DNA of 64,000 nucleotides, taken from assembly GCA_029255685.2 (NCBI GenBank), contig CM055318.2, positions 687,001 to 751,000 of the forward strand, written 5' to 3'. The notes under the pieces are model-generated. The model searched no databases. It was not told the origin of the DNA and worked only from the letters and a program-made list of their open reading frames with translations. Within the stretch, counting starts at the first letter, position 1; each line of letters opens with the position of its first letter. Both the position numbers and the translations under genes were made by a program. The DNA is from Silene conica (taxonomy: Eukaryota > Streptophyta > Magnoliopsida > Caryophyllales > Caryophyllaceae). Below are positions 22,701 to 34,000 of the stretch, in pieces.

Positions 22701-25700
22701 TTTTATTAAGGTACTATGGTGCAAATTTCGAGTTTTATTTTATCTCAGGACTCTCCCACCCTAAAAAACTTGGATAATAACCTTCAATATCGACTATTTT
22801 TGACAATCTTAGAACCCATAATTTTTTTTCTTGAATCTTTGTCCATAGGCTCTCCTTATATATTAGAATAAATATAAGATACACATATTTTTAACAAAAC
22901 AACATAAAAAAGAGCAGAAGACTTATTTTGTTTGTTTCAAACACGACCTTGAAATTAATATTAGGGCCTTTAAATGCGTCTATTTTAAACCGTATGTAAA
23001 TTTTAACATCATGACTCATTTTAATATGGTATTAAGGTACTCTGGTGCGAATTTCGAGAATTTTTTATCTCAGTATTTTGTCGAGCCTAAAAAACGTGGA
23101 TAATAGTCTTTAAAATCGGCTATTTTTGACCATCTTAGAACCCATAATTTTTTTCCTAAATCATTGTCTAGAGGTTCCTTATATCCTTGAATAAATATTA
23201 GATATACGGATTTTTAACAAAACAACATAAAAAAGAGTAGAAGACTTATTTTGTTTATTTCAAACACGACCTTGAAAAAAATAGTAGGGCCTCTAAATGT
23301 GTCTATTTTAAACCGTATGTAAGTTTTAACATCCCGAGTCATTTTAATATGGTATTAAGGTATTATGGTGCGAATTTCGAGATTTTTTATCTCAGGACTC
23401 TGCCGGTCAAAAAAACGTGGATAATAATCTTCAAAATCGGCTGTTTTTGACCATCTTAGAACCCATACTTTTTTTCCTTAATTTTTGTTTACAGGCTTAT
23501 TATATCCTATAATAAATATTGGATACTCAGATTTGTCACAAAACAGCATAAAAAAGAGTAGAAGACTTATTTTGTTTATTTCAAACACGACCTTGAAGTT
23601 AATATTAAGGCCTTTAAATGTGTCTATTTAAACCGAATGTAAATTTAAACATACTGAGTCATTTTAATATGATATTAAGGTACTATGGTGCAAATTTCGA
23701 GATTTTTTGTCTTGGGATTCTGCCGGCTTAAAAAACGTGGATTATGATCTTCAAAATTGACTATTTTTGACCATCTTTGAACCCATAATTTTTTTTCCTA
23801 AGTCTTTTGCTATAGGTTCCTTATATCCTAGATTAAGTATTAGATACACAGATTTTTCAGAAAATAACATAAAAAAGAGTAGAAGAATTATTTAGTTTAT
23901 TTTAAACACGACCTTAAAATTAATATTAAGACCTCTAAATGTGTCTATTTTAAACCGTATGTATATTTTAATATCCTGAGTCATTTTAATATTTTACTAA
24001 GGTACTATGGTGCGAATTTCGAGTTTTTTTATCTCAGGACTCTTCCGGCCGGAAAAACGTGGATAATAACCTTCAATATCGGCTATTTTTGACCATCTTA
24101 GAACCCATAATTTTTTTTCCTGAATCTTTGTCTATAGGTTCCTTATATCCTAGAATAAGTATTAGATATACAGATTTTTCACAAAACAACATAAAAAAGA
24201 GTAGAAGACTTATTTTGTTTGTTTCAAACACGACCTTGAAATTAATATTATGGCATTTAAATGTGTCTATTTTAAACAGTATGTAAATGTTAACATCACG
24301 AGTCATTTTAATATGATATTAAGGTATTATGGTGCGAATTTCGAGAATTTTAATCTCAGAACTCTGTCGGCCGAAAAAACGTGGATTTTAATTTCGAGAA
24401 TTATTACCTTCAAAATTTACTATTTTTGACCATCTTACAAACCATAAATTTTTTTCCTGAATCTTTGACTATAGGCTCATTATATCCTATAATAAATATT
24501 GGATACTCTTATTTTTCACAAAACAACATAAAAAACAGTAAAAGACTTCTTTTGTTGATTTCAAACACGACCTTGAAATTAATATTATGACCGTATGTAA
24601 ATTTTAACATTCGGCGGGTCATTTTAATGTGGTATGAAGGAACTATGGTGCGATTTTGAGATTTTTTATCTCATGACTTTGTCGGTCTAAAAGACGTGGA
24701 TAATAACCTTTAAAATCGGATATTTTTGACCATCTTAGAACCCATAATATTTTTCTTGAATCTTTGTCTATAGGCACCTTATAACCTAGAATAAATATTA
24801 GATAAAAAGATTTTCCACAAAACAACTTAACAAAAAGCAGAAGACTTATTTTGTTTATTTTAAACACGAAATTTATATTAGGACCTCTAAATGTGTCTAT
24901 TTTAAACTGTATGTTAATTTTAACAACCCGAGTCATTTTAATATGGTATTAAGGAATTATGGTGCGAATTTCGAGATTTTTTATCTCAGGACCCTATCGG
25001 CCTAAAAAACGTGGATAATAACCTTTAAAATCCGCTATTTTTTACAATCTTAGAACCGATAGTTTTTTTTCCTTAATTTTTGTCTATTGGCTCTCCTTAT
25101 ATCCTACAATAAATATTAGATACATACACAGATTTTTAACAAAACAACATAAATAAGAGCAGAAGACTTATTTTGTTTGTTTCAAACACGACCATGAAAT
25201 TAATATTAGCGCCTTTAAATGTGTTTATTTTAAACCGTATGTAAATTTTAACATCAAGAGTCATTTTAATATTGTATTAAAGTACTATGGTGCGAATTTC
25301 GAGATTTTTTATCTCAGAACTCTTCCGGCCTAAAAAACGTGGATAATAAATAACCATCAAAATTAACTATTTTTGACCATCTTAGAAACGATAAATTTTT
25401 TTCCTGAATCTTTGACTATTGGCTCATTATATCTTATAATAAATATTGGATACTCTGATTTTTCACAAAACAACATAAAAAACAGTAGAAGGCTTGTTTT
25501 GTTTATTTCAAACACGACCTTGAAATTAATATTAGGACTTCTAAATGTGTCTATTTATAAACTGTATGTAAATTTTAACAACCCGAGTCATTTTAATATG
25601 TTATAAAGGAACTATGGTGTGAATTTTGAGATTTTTTATCTCATGACTTTGTCGGCCTAAAAAACGTGGATAATAACCTTTAAAATCGGAAATTTTTGAC

Positions 25701-26680
25701 CATCTTAGAACCCATAATTTTTTTCTTGAATCTCTGTCTATAGGTTCCTTATAACCTAGAACAAATAGTAGATACAAAGATTTTTCACAAAACAGCTTAA
25801 CAAAGAGCAGAAGACTTATTTTGTTTATTTTAAACACGACCTTGAAATTTATATTAGGACCTCTAAATGTGTCTATTTTAAACTGTATATAAATTTTAAC
25901 AACCCGAGTCATTTTAATATGGTATTAAGGTACTATGGTGCGAATTTCGAGATTTTTTATCTCAGCACTTTGTCGGCCTAAAAAACGTGGATAATAACCT
26001 TCAAAATCGGCTATTTTTGACCATCTTAGAAGCTATAATTTTTTTCCCGAATCTTTGACTATAGGCTCATTATATCATATAATAAATATTGGATATTCTG
26101 ATTTTTCACAAAACAACATAAAAAACAGTAGAAAACTTGTTTTGTTGATTAACACGACCTTGAAATTAATATTAGGGCCTCTAATTATGTCTATTTTAAA
26201 CCGTATGTAATTTTTAACATCCCGAGTCATTTTAATATGGTATTAAGGTACTATGGTGCAAATTTCGAGATTTTTTATCTCAGGACTCTGTCGGCCTAAA
26301 AAACGTGGATAATAACCTTTAAAATCGGTTATTTTTTATACCATCTTAGAAACCATACATTTTTTTTCCTGAATCTTTAGCTATAGGCTTATTATATCTT
26401 GTAATAAATATTGGATACTCGGAATTTTCACAAAACAACATTAACTACAATAGAAGACTTATTTTGTTTGTTTCAAACACGACCTTGAAATTAATATTAT
26501 GGCATTTAAATGTGTCTATTTTAAACAGTATGTAAATGTTAATATCACGAGTCATTTTAATACGATATTAAGGTATTATGGTGCGAATTTCGAGAATTTT
26601 AATCTCAGAACTCTGCCGGCCGAAAAAACGTGGATTTTAATTTCGAGAATTATTACCTTCAAAATTTACTATTTTTGACC
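16720..26680. repeat. Satellite DNA array, ~322-bp monomer (left block)
   Basis: About 31 tandem monomers. Each carries, in order, TTTTTCACAAAACAACATAA, CTTATTTTGTTT, AACACGACCTTGAAATTAAT, AAATGTGTCTATTTTAAACC, GTCATTTTAATATGGTATTA, GGTGCGAATTTCGAGA, a GAGAT..ATCTC dyad, CGGCCTAAAAAACGTGGATA, CAAAATCGGCTATTTTTGAC and a (T)n tract. Measuring from CGTGGATA gives spacings mostly 309-333 bp (mean about 322; one of 355 contains a poly-A insertion). Variant monomers recur at multiples of the unit, showing higher-order structure. Open frames recurring on both strands reflect the repeat, not genes. The family is unnamed here; size alone is compatible with several plant satellites. Confidence 0.95.
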
Positions 26681-26756
26681 CACAAATTCTTATTTGCAAC
26701 GGCACTATCCGTCGCAAGCTTGTGACGGATACCGTTTAGGCCCTGTTCTTTTGGAC

Positions 26757-27022
26757 TGAAACTTAACTGAACTGAACTGAACTGAACTTATAGGATCTGA
26801 ACTGAACTGAACTGAACTTATAGGAACTGAACTGAACTTATAGGAACTGAACTGAACTGAACTTATAGGAACTGAACTGAACTGAACTTATAGGAACTGA
26901 ACTGAACTTATAGGAACTGAACTGAACTTATAGGAACTGAACTGAACTGAACTTATAGGATCTAAACTGAACTTAACTTATAGGATCTGAACTGAACGTA
27001 TAAAATCCGAACTTAATTAACT
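26757..27022. repeat. Tandem (ACTGA/ACTTATAGGA) array, first copy
   Basis: Repeated GAACTGAACTGAACTTATAG units of variable length. The same array recurs at 27638-27830 as part of the ~800-bp duplicated unit. It resembles the expanded subterminal AACTTAACTTA repeats of the 54.5-kb element. Confidence 0.8.
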
Positions 27023-27036
27023 TTATTTTAATTTAA

Positions 27037-27054
27037 GTTAACTATTACTATTAC

Positions 27055-27124
<70 letters not shown>

Positions 27125-27176
27125 GTTGTTGTTGTTGTTGTTATTATTGTTATTCTTGTTCTTATTGTTGTTGTTG

Positions 27177-27225
<49 letters not shown>
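27037..27225. repeat. Long (ATT)n / (TTG)n triplet microsatellite
   Basis: About 190 bp of ATT triplets interrupted by TTG and TTC blocks. Minus-strand frames across it read as poly-Asn and are not considered coding. It is the counterpart of the TTG/CTG tract at 27843-28003. Confidence 0.9.
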
Positions 27226-27637
27226 CCAATAGATTACATTGATAAAAAATTAGTCTAAAACACAAGGTAGTTTAAAATATTTTCAACTTTATATATAATG
27301 ATTTGTTCATAGTTCATACATTATACTATAATTACATTACGATAAAAAATAATTCACTATTACAAATTTCTCTAACCATTTATTTTCTCTAACAATGATG
27401 ATGAAGAAACTGATTAATGGGAGAGACAATTGGTGAGGGTGAGGGCGTCGTATGATGAGTTGTTGTTTTTTGGCATTAATGAGGATGATAATTTGGCATT
27501 AATTAGAGAGTAAAAGACGGGTAAATTATTAATGAGTTGTTTTTTTATAGATGACGTGTATCGAATAATTAAAGCGAAATGTTTGTATCAGTTGTTAAAA
27601 ATAATACTCTGTATATAACTTTTCTTAATTGAGTTTA

Positions 27638-27830
27638 TATGAACTGAACTTATAGGAACTGAACTGAACTGAACTTATAGGAACTAAACTGAACTTATAG
27701 GAACTGAACTGAACTGAACTTATAGGAACTGAACTTAAAGGAACTGAACTGAACTTATAGGATCTGAACTAAACTTAACTTATAGGATCTAAACTTAACT
27801 TATAAAATACGAACTTAATTAACTTTATTT
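27638..27830. repeat. Tandem (ACTGA/ACTTATAGGA) array, second copy
   Basis: Second occurrence of the GAACTGAACTTATAGG array, followed as in the first by AACTTAATTAACTTTATTTT and then a triplet repeat. Confidence 0.8.
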
Positions 27831-27842
27831 TAATTTAAGTTA

Positions 27843-27853
27843 ACTGTTGTTGT

Positions 27854-27885
<32 letters not shown>

Positions 27886-27939
27886 TTGTTGTTGTTGCTG
27901 CTGCTGCTGTTGTTTGTTGTTGTTGTTGTTGTTGTTGTT

Positions 27940-27975
<36 letters not shown>

Positions 27976-28003
27976 GCTGTTGTTGTTGTTGTCGTCGTCG
28001 TCC
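27843..28003. repeat. Long (TTG)n / (CTG)n triplet microsatellite
   Basis: About 160 bp of TTG triplets with CTG runs at 27857-27875 and 27896-27910, and GTC triplets at the end. It occupies the same place in the second unit as the ATT tract in the first, so the two tracts diverged in triplet content after the duplication. Minus-strand poly-Gln/Asn frames are artefacts. Confidence 0.9.
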
Positions 28004-28397
28004 AATAGATGACATTGATAAAAAATTAGTCTAAAACACAAGTTAGTTTAAAATATTTTCAACTTTATATATAATGGTTTGTTCATAGTTGATACATTAT
28101 ACTATAATTACATTACGAAAAAAATAATTCACTATTACAATTTTCTCTAACCATTTATTTTCTCTAACAATGGTGATGAAGAAACGGATAATGACACTCA
28201 CAAAACGAATAGGGGGACAAGGTGGGGCACCCCTCATGTGCTTCCCTCTCTCCTCTAAATGGACATTTTGTGAGACAAAATGGTATCCGTCACTCCGAAG
28301 TGACGGATATCTTCCGTCTACAATGAGATTTTGTGATCCATTTTACCTCACAAAATATTCGTCACAAATGGTGACCCGTCGCAAGCAAGACGTACTA

Positions 28398-29982
28398 TTT
28401 TTGACCATCTTAGAAACCATACATTTTTTTCCTGAATCTTTGACTATAGGCTCATTATATCCTATAATAAATATTGGAAACTCTTATTTTTCACAAAACA
28501 ACATAAAAAAAAGTAAAAGACTTGTTTTGTTGATTTCAAACACGACCTTGAAATTAATATTATAACCTCTAAATGTTTCTATTTTAAACCGTATGTAAAT
28601 TTTAACATCCCAGGTCATTTTAATGTGGTATGAAGGAACTATGGTGCGAATTTTGAGATTTTTTATCTCATGACTTTGTCGGCCTAAAAAACGTGGATAA
28701 TAACCTTTAAAATCGGATATTTTTGACCATCTTAGAACCCATAATTTTTTTCCTGAATCTTTGTCTATAGGTTCCTTATAACCTAGAATAAATAGTAGAT
28801 ACAAAGATTTTTCACAAAACAGCTTAACAAAGAGCAGAAGACTTATTTTGTTTATTTTAAACACGACCTTGAAATTTATATTAGGACCTCTAAATGTGTC
28901 TATTTTAAACTGTATGTAAATTTTAACAACCCGAGTCATTTTAATATGGCATTAAGGTACTATGGTGCGAATTTCGAGATTTTTTATCTCAGCACTCTGT
29001 CGGCCTAAAAAACGTGGATAATCACCTTCAAAATCGGCTATTTTTGACCATCTTAGAACCTATAATTTTTTTTCCCGAATCTTTGACTATAGGCTCATTA
29101 TATCATATAATAAATATTGGATATTCTGATTTTTCACAAAACAACATAAAAAACAGTAGAAAACTTGTTTTGTTGATTTACACGACCTTGAAATTAATAT
29201 TAGGGCCTCTAATTATGTCTATTTTAAACCGTATGTAATTTTTAACATCCCGAGTCATTTTAATATGGTATTAAGGTACTATGGTGCGAATTTCGAGATT
29301 TTTTATCTCAGGACTCTGTCGGCCTAAAAAACGTGGATAATAACCTTTAAAATCGGCTATTTTTTTTACCATCTTAGAAACCATACATTTTTTTCCTGAA
29401 TCTTTAGCTATAGGCTTATTATATCTTGTAATAAATATTGGATACTCAGATTTTTCACAAAACAACATAAACTACAGTAGAAGACTTATTTTGTTGATTT
29501 CAAACACGACTTTGAAATTAATATTAGGACCTCTAAATGTGTCTATTATAAACTGTATGTAAATTTTAACAACCCGAGTCATTTTAATATGGTACTAAGG
29601 AACTATGGTGCGAATTTCGAGATTTTTTTATCTCAGGACTCTATCGGCCTAAAAAACGTGGATAATAACCTTCAAAATGGGCTATTTTTTACAATCTTAG
29701 AACCCATAATTTTTTTCCTTAATTTTTGTCTATTGGCTCTCCTTATATTCTATAATAAATATTAGATACACAGATTTTTAACAAAACAACATAAAAAAGA
29801 GCAGAAGACTTATTTTGTTTGTTTCAAACGCGACCCTGAAATTAATATTTGCGCCTTTAAATGTGTTTATTTTAAACCGTATGTAAATTTTAACATCACG
29901 AGTTATTTTAATATGGTATTACGGTACTATGGTGCGAATTTCTAGAATTTTTATCTCAGAACTCTGCCGGCCTAAAAAACGG
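28398..29982. repeat. Satellite DNA array, right block
   Basis: About five more ~322-bp monomers (CGTGGATA landmarks at 28692, 29013, 29332, 29657; last partial at 29980). It resumes mid-monomer after the insertion and ends abruptly at GGCCTAAAAAACGG. Several monomers are near-duplicates of ones at 25.6-26.4 kb left of the insertion. Confidence 0.95.
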
Positions 29983-31080
29983 ACACACAAATATTAAAAC
30001 CAACATAGGACATTGAGGGTACCGGTATTTTATAAACTAGTTTGGGTCGAAAATTGGATAATCGTGTAAAACAAAAGTGATGTATAGTTGTTTGTTAGTT
30101 ATGAAATTGAATAAATACCTCGTAATACGACTTCGGAAACTTGGTCGGCAAACTTGCGAAAAAAATGTGGCCCGCTGCGCTCTCTCAAACGACTCAAATC
30201 GAAGTTTTTCACGGTTTTCAATTTTGCATGATCCTAAAAAGCAGGTCGAAATAACTCGGACCAAATACAAATCGCACATTCAACCCTACCCAAATGTTTA
30301 TTATCACATGTTGATGGTGCAAAGTTGTACTAGCTTGTAATCCAACTATTCCTTGTATTTTATAGCACATTTACTTGTCCAATTTCATTTGCTCTATGTA
30401 AATTGCTTATTTTGTGGAAATGATAAACACATTTACTAGTCCAATTTCATTTGCTCTATGGAAAAATGAACCAACTTAACATGTCCCAAACCATAACTTG
30501 CCATAAACAATACTATTCATATTACATTATTGTTCGGCACTCATCTACTAGGTCCTGTTTTCAAGTCACCCCTTTACTTTAGTTCTGTTATAGATCATGC
30601 AAGTTCAACTCGGATACTACGGAGTATAAGTTAAGTTCAAATTATACGCATTCAATTCAGAGAATTTAACATGCTGAGAACCAACAAACGTCTCCCATGT
30701 ACCAAAATGGGGGATAACGCAGCGAAATGCAGCTGATTCTAGCCATAATTTTCAGCTAAAGGTGCATGCATTTGGCAAGTACTCCTACATTACATGTGGC
30801 CTGTGGGAGAGTGAACCATACGTTCATAGTTCGTACTCTTGTGTGTTGCTAGCTCCCATCTATGGCGATGTTTACAGTCGAATGTACTTAGTCTAGTCCA
30901 TGTGTTGGGCACAATGAGCCACGATTTTCAAATGGAACACGATAAAATTACATTGGGATTTACATACCGCCTGCTATCGCAAAACAGAAACCACAAACAA
31001 TTATCTAGCTAATTTGCTTTAGCCTAATCTGATTCTAAAGCCAAAAACCTATTACCTTTTGGCAATTTAGGGGGGATGAA
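29983..31080. other. Intergenic DNA with right flank repeat and NMCP1 3' region
   Basis: 29983-30314 is unique-looking sequence with a moderately GC-rich stretch (30120-30200) and overlapping open frames of no recognisable family. 30315-30540 is the right flank repeat. The remainder leads into the NMCP1 stop codon and probably includes its 3' UTR. Confidence 0.5.
30315..30540. repeat. Right copy of the direct repeat flanking the satellite region
   Basis: Diverged counterpart of 16290-16495: AAAGTTGTACTAGCTTGTAA, CCAACTATTCCTTGTATTTT, ATTTGCTCTATG, GAACCAACTTAACATGTCC in the same order. An internal duplication (ACATTTACTTGTCCAATTTC, then ACATTTACTAGTCCAATTTC) is found only in this copy. Confidence 0.65.
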
Positions 31081-34000
31081 TCATGATGTAAAAAAAGTCC
31101 ACAACTTCTTTCCTATAGATGCTTGACCGGGGTGACCATCAGAGTCGTCTCCGTCCCCATCTCCATCTCCATCTTCGTCTTCTCCATCAACACCGCCATC
31201 ACTGGTGCCTTCATCATCATTCTGGTCATCTTCGTTCTCATTGACCTCCTCGTTCATTGCTTTATTTTCTCCCAACTTCGCCTCTCCAATTAATGAAGCA
31301 CTCTGTAGTGATTTCCCAGCCTCAACGTGATTGTCAGCCTGGTCAGCTGGTGGAAACTGCATAATGGACTTTTAGTCTTTTATACGTAAATATGACAATC
31401 GCAAGAACCCGCAAGCAATACCAGAACAAACACAACATACAAAAATATACATACCCTGAGAATTCGATCAGACGAGATCTCAATACTTCTTGTGCTTGAA
31501 ACTTGTACAAAATTTAATCTTGAACTACTGTCAGCAGCAGCATCCAATGATGGAGGATGCACGTCATGTGGATTTTGTACCCTTTGACCGCCTTTGGAGG
31601 CAGCGTCATCCTCATCTGTGGGCCCTTTGAAAGCAGCCTCATCCTCATCCGTGGGCTTCCCACTTGTGGTTTGCGCACTGTTTGATGTGAAATGATGTCA
31701 AAATAAACAAAAACGAACAGAAGCTCTAAAATCGGATCAAGGGCACAAGTTCACATCTGAAGTCTGGACATGGGCGCATTATTAAATTTACAACATATGA
31801 ACAAAGGCATTGACAGAGAAACACATATAAGTACTATGATTTATTTCTTCATGAACAAGTACTTCGGTGTTAATTTAATTTGCTAAACTACATCATATCC
31901 CATGCTTTAGGGAAACTAATCTCAGAGGCCTGAATCACCATATTTAACAGACTTCGTTCAAATTCCATTTACTGGGGCTACTTAGTTTCACGAGTCATTG
32001 TTATCAACTTCTCATTATAAAACTCCACTTTTCACTTCGGCATTAATATGTACTCTTTTCTCACTATAATGTTTGTGTTCGACTTTTGAGGTCTTCGGGA
32101 CGACAACAAAAATGATTCCATACAAAAATTTACCTTTCAGTACTTTTTTCAATTATTATAGCCACAAGTCAAAAGTTACATCCAGCAAAAGGAGAAAAGC
32201 ACGAAATATATATTGTTACGAGGCATTCTCTTTCCATAATTTTTCGATTATAGCCATATGTCTACAGTTAAATCTTACGCAACCCTTCTTGTTTTAAGGC
32301 ATTCTCTTTATAGGTACCCGGTGAGAAAATATCACAAGTGAACCAAAATGCAGAAATTAGTGAGAGAACCGCATTCTGACTAATTAAAAACATCCGGGGA
32401 AAAGGAGAAAAACATGAAATATATATATTATATGCTTACGCTGTATGACGCCTGAGGTTGTAGCGCGTTTGGCTGACATTTTGTGAATCAGCTGCGCCCG
32501 TCTGCCGCCTTTTCCTTCGACCACCAGTTGTTGCACTGTCAGCAATCCCCTCACTATGTTCAACATGCTGTTCACTTTCAGTAGCCCTGGACTCCTGAAA
32601 ACGAGTACGCTTTCGGGTCCCAGTAGTATCAGAACCCTTGCCAATGATGGCCTTCGCATCCTCGACCACAGCTTTCACAGAGTGCGTCCTCCGAACTCCG
32701 GCCCCACGCTTCCTTCCCGGTTTGCCTCTACCAGTTTTAGATACTGTATTCTCTGACTCCTGAACACCTTGCTCTACACTTGCAATATCAGAGACATCGA
32801 CTGATAGAGTAGTAGTATCAAGACTATCTTCTCTAGGAATAACATCTGATGGGGAGTTCTTTAAGGAGTTGTTAACTATTCTCAATGATGGTTCACTCTC
32901 ATCAATAGTAGGACTTGCTCCTTTTTTACTTTCAGTCAACGGCTCAGCTTTATGATCATCCGTAGGTTGACCTTTATCTTTAGGAGACTTAAAAATGATC
33001 GAAGCACATTTCCGAAGCACGCTCATCTGTCCGCCTGATTTCAAACTACTTTTATTTGAGGTAGCAGGAGACAGATACATCTTATCACTCAACTCCGTAG
33101 GGGTAGCTTCAATCTTCCCATAACCATCATCAACATGATGAAGATCACTAAGAAGAAATGCTTGAGCAGAATCCCCACAGTTACTGCAGCCCTTAATCTG
33201 CTCAATGAAAGCGAAAAAAAGACGCCTCTCACTAGCAAATTCTTCGCGTTGCTTCTTCATCGTTTTACTAAGATTATCAAGAGTTTCAACATCGCTAGAC
33301 ATTTCGACACGGGTTTTTTCAAGCTGTTTCTTGATCAATTCCGTTTCTTCCCTCTCTTTCTCCAAACGATGTCTTTCACGTTCCATATCTTTCATTTTTC
33401 TGTCAGCATCTTCTTTCGAGCGGCGGAGATTTCCCATCTCTTTCAACGTCCTCTCCTCAAAAGCTCTCTCTTTTTCTTCCATAACCTCTTTCAGTTCATT
33501 CTGTCTCTTTTCCACATCATTATAAAACTCACGCTTCTCACGTTCAAAATCTTCAAACATGAGGATATGCTCATTTTTCGCCTTTTCATCATACATTTTC
33601 TTCTGTTGGTCCATGGAAGCTTCAAAGGATTCTTTCTCTAATCTGATTCTCTCAGATTCCAGCCGTAGGTGCTCCTCTCTCTCTGCTCTCTCCCTTTTTA
33701 ATCTATCTTCCTCTAACTTCTGCAATTTTTCAAAGCTGGCTCTTTCTTCTTCCAGCAGCTTAAGTTTGTTATCCACAGCTGCTCGTTTCTCGTCCAATGT
33801 CTCCCAGTCTCTCTCAAACTTCTCCCTTTCCAGCTTCAGTTCCCCAGCTTCCTTCTCAATTAGCTCACTCTGGCGTCTTGCAAACTCATATTCCTGTTTA
33901 AGGTTCGTTTGTAATCGGAGATAGTTAGACTTCTCCTCCTGTAAAACTTCAAGCACTTTCTGCTCTTCTTCAATCTTAAGTTCCTGTTCCCTCAGGTTAG

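Larger units (their letters stand above)
26681..28397 (-). mobile_element. Mutator-like element inserted in satellite, carrying a duplicated repeat block
   Basis: Flanked by TTTTTGACC at 26672-26680 and 28398-28406, a 9-bp target duplication of satellite sequence. Read on the minus strand it starts TAGTACGTCTTGCTTGCGAC and ends AATAAGAATTTGTG, matching the ends of the smaller copies at 51496-51663 and 56139-56324. Its segment at about 28183-28320 also matches the interior of the 51.5-kb copy (CGGATAATGACACTCACAAA). The centre (26739-28180) is foreign: it begins TTA|GGCCCTGTTCTTTTGGACT, the terminus of the PIF/Harbinger-like elements at 50.3 and 54.5 kb, then holds two tandem copies of an approximately 800-bp unit. 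No transposase is encoded. Confidence 0.75.

Noticed and set aside
27038..28041. Poly-Asn and poly-Gln open frames
   Set aside because: They read directly through ATT/TTG/CTG triplet microsatellites on the minus strand and lack any other protein character.
17317..29468. Many 60-150-codon open frames on both strands in the 17-29 kb region, with recurring peptide themes (minus strand TRDVKIYIQFKIDTF)
   Set aside because: They recur once per satellite monomer, on both strands, at the same monomer phase, with no domain and no conserved start context. They are by-products of a repeat whose unit happens to lack stops.
16720..29982. CRISPR-like array
   Set aside because: Regular repeats are present, but the unit is 322 bp with no short repeat/unique spacer pattern, and the DNA is plant nuclear.
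16290..30540. LTR retrotransposon with 14-kb body
   Set aside because: The flanking direct repeats lack TG..CA ends, primer binding site and polypurine tract, and no gag-pol sequence is seen between them.
32436..32442. Stop codon after LRRHTA as the true end of NMCP1
   Set aside because: The TAA overlaps a GTAAGC donor, and two downstream exons restore the conserved KKLWTFFT terminus in phase.
33135..33924. Plus-strand open frames rich in Ser, Phe and Leu
   Set aside because: They are antisense shadows of the Glu/Lys-rich coiled-coil exon 6 of NMCP1.
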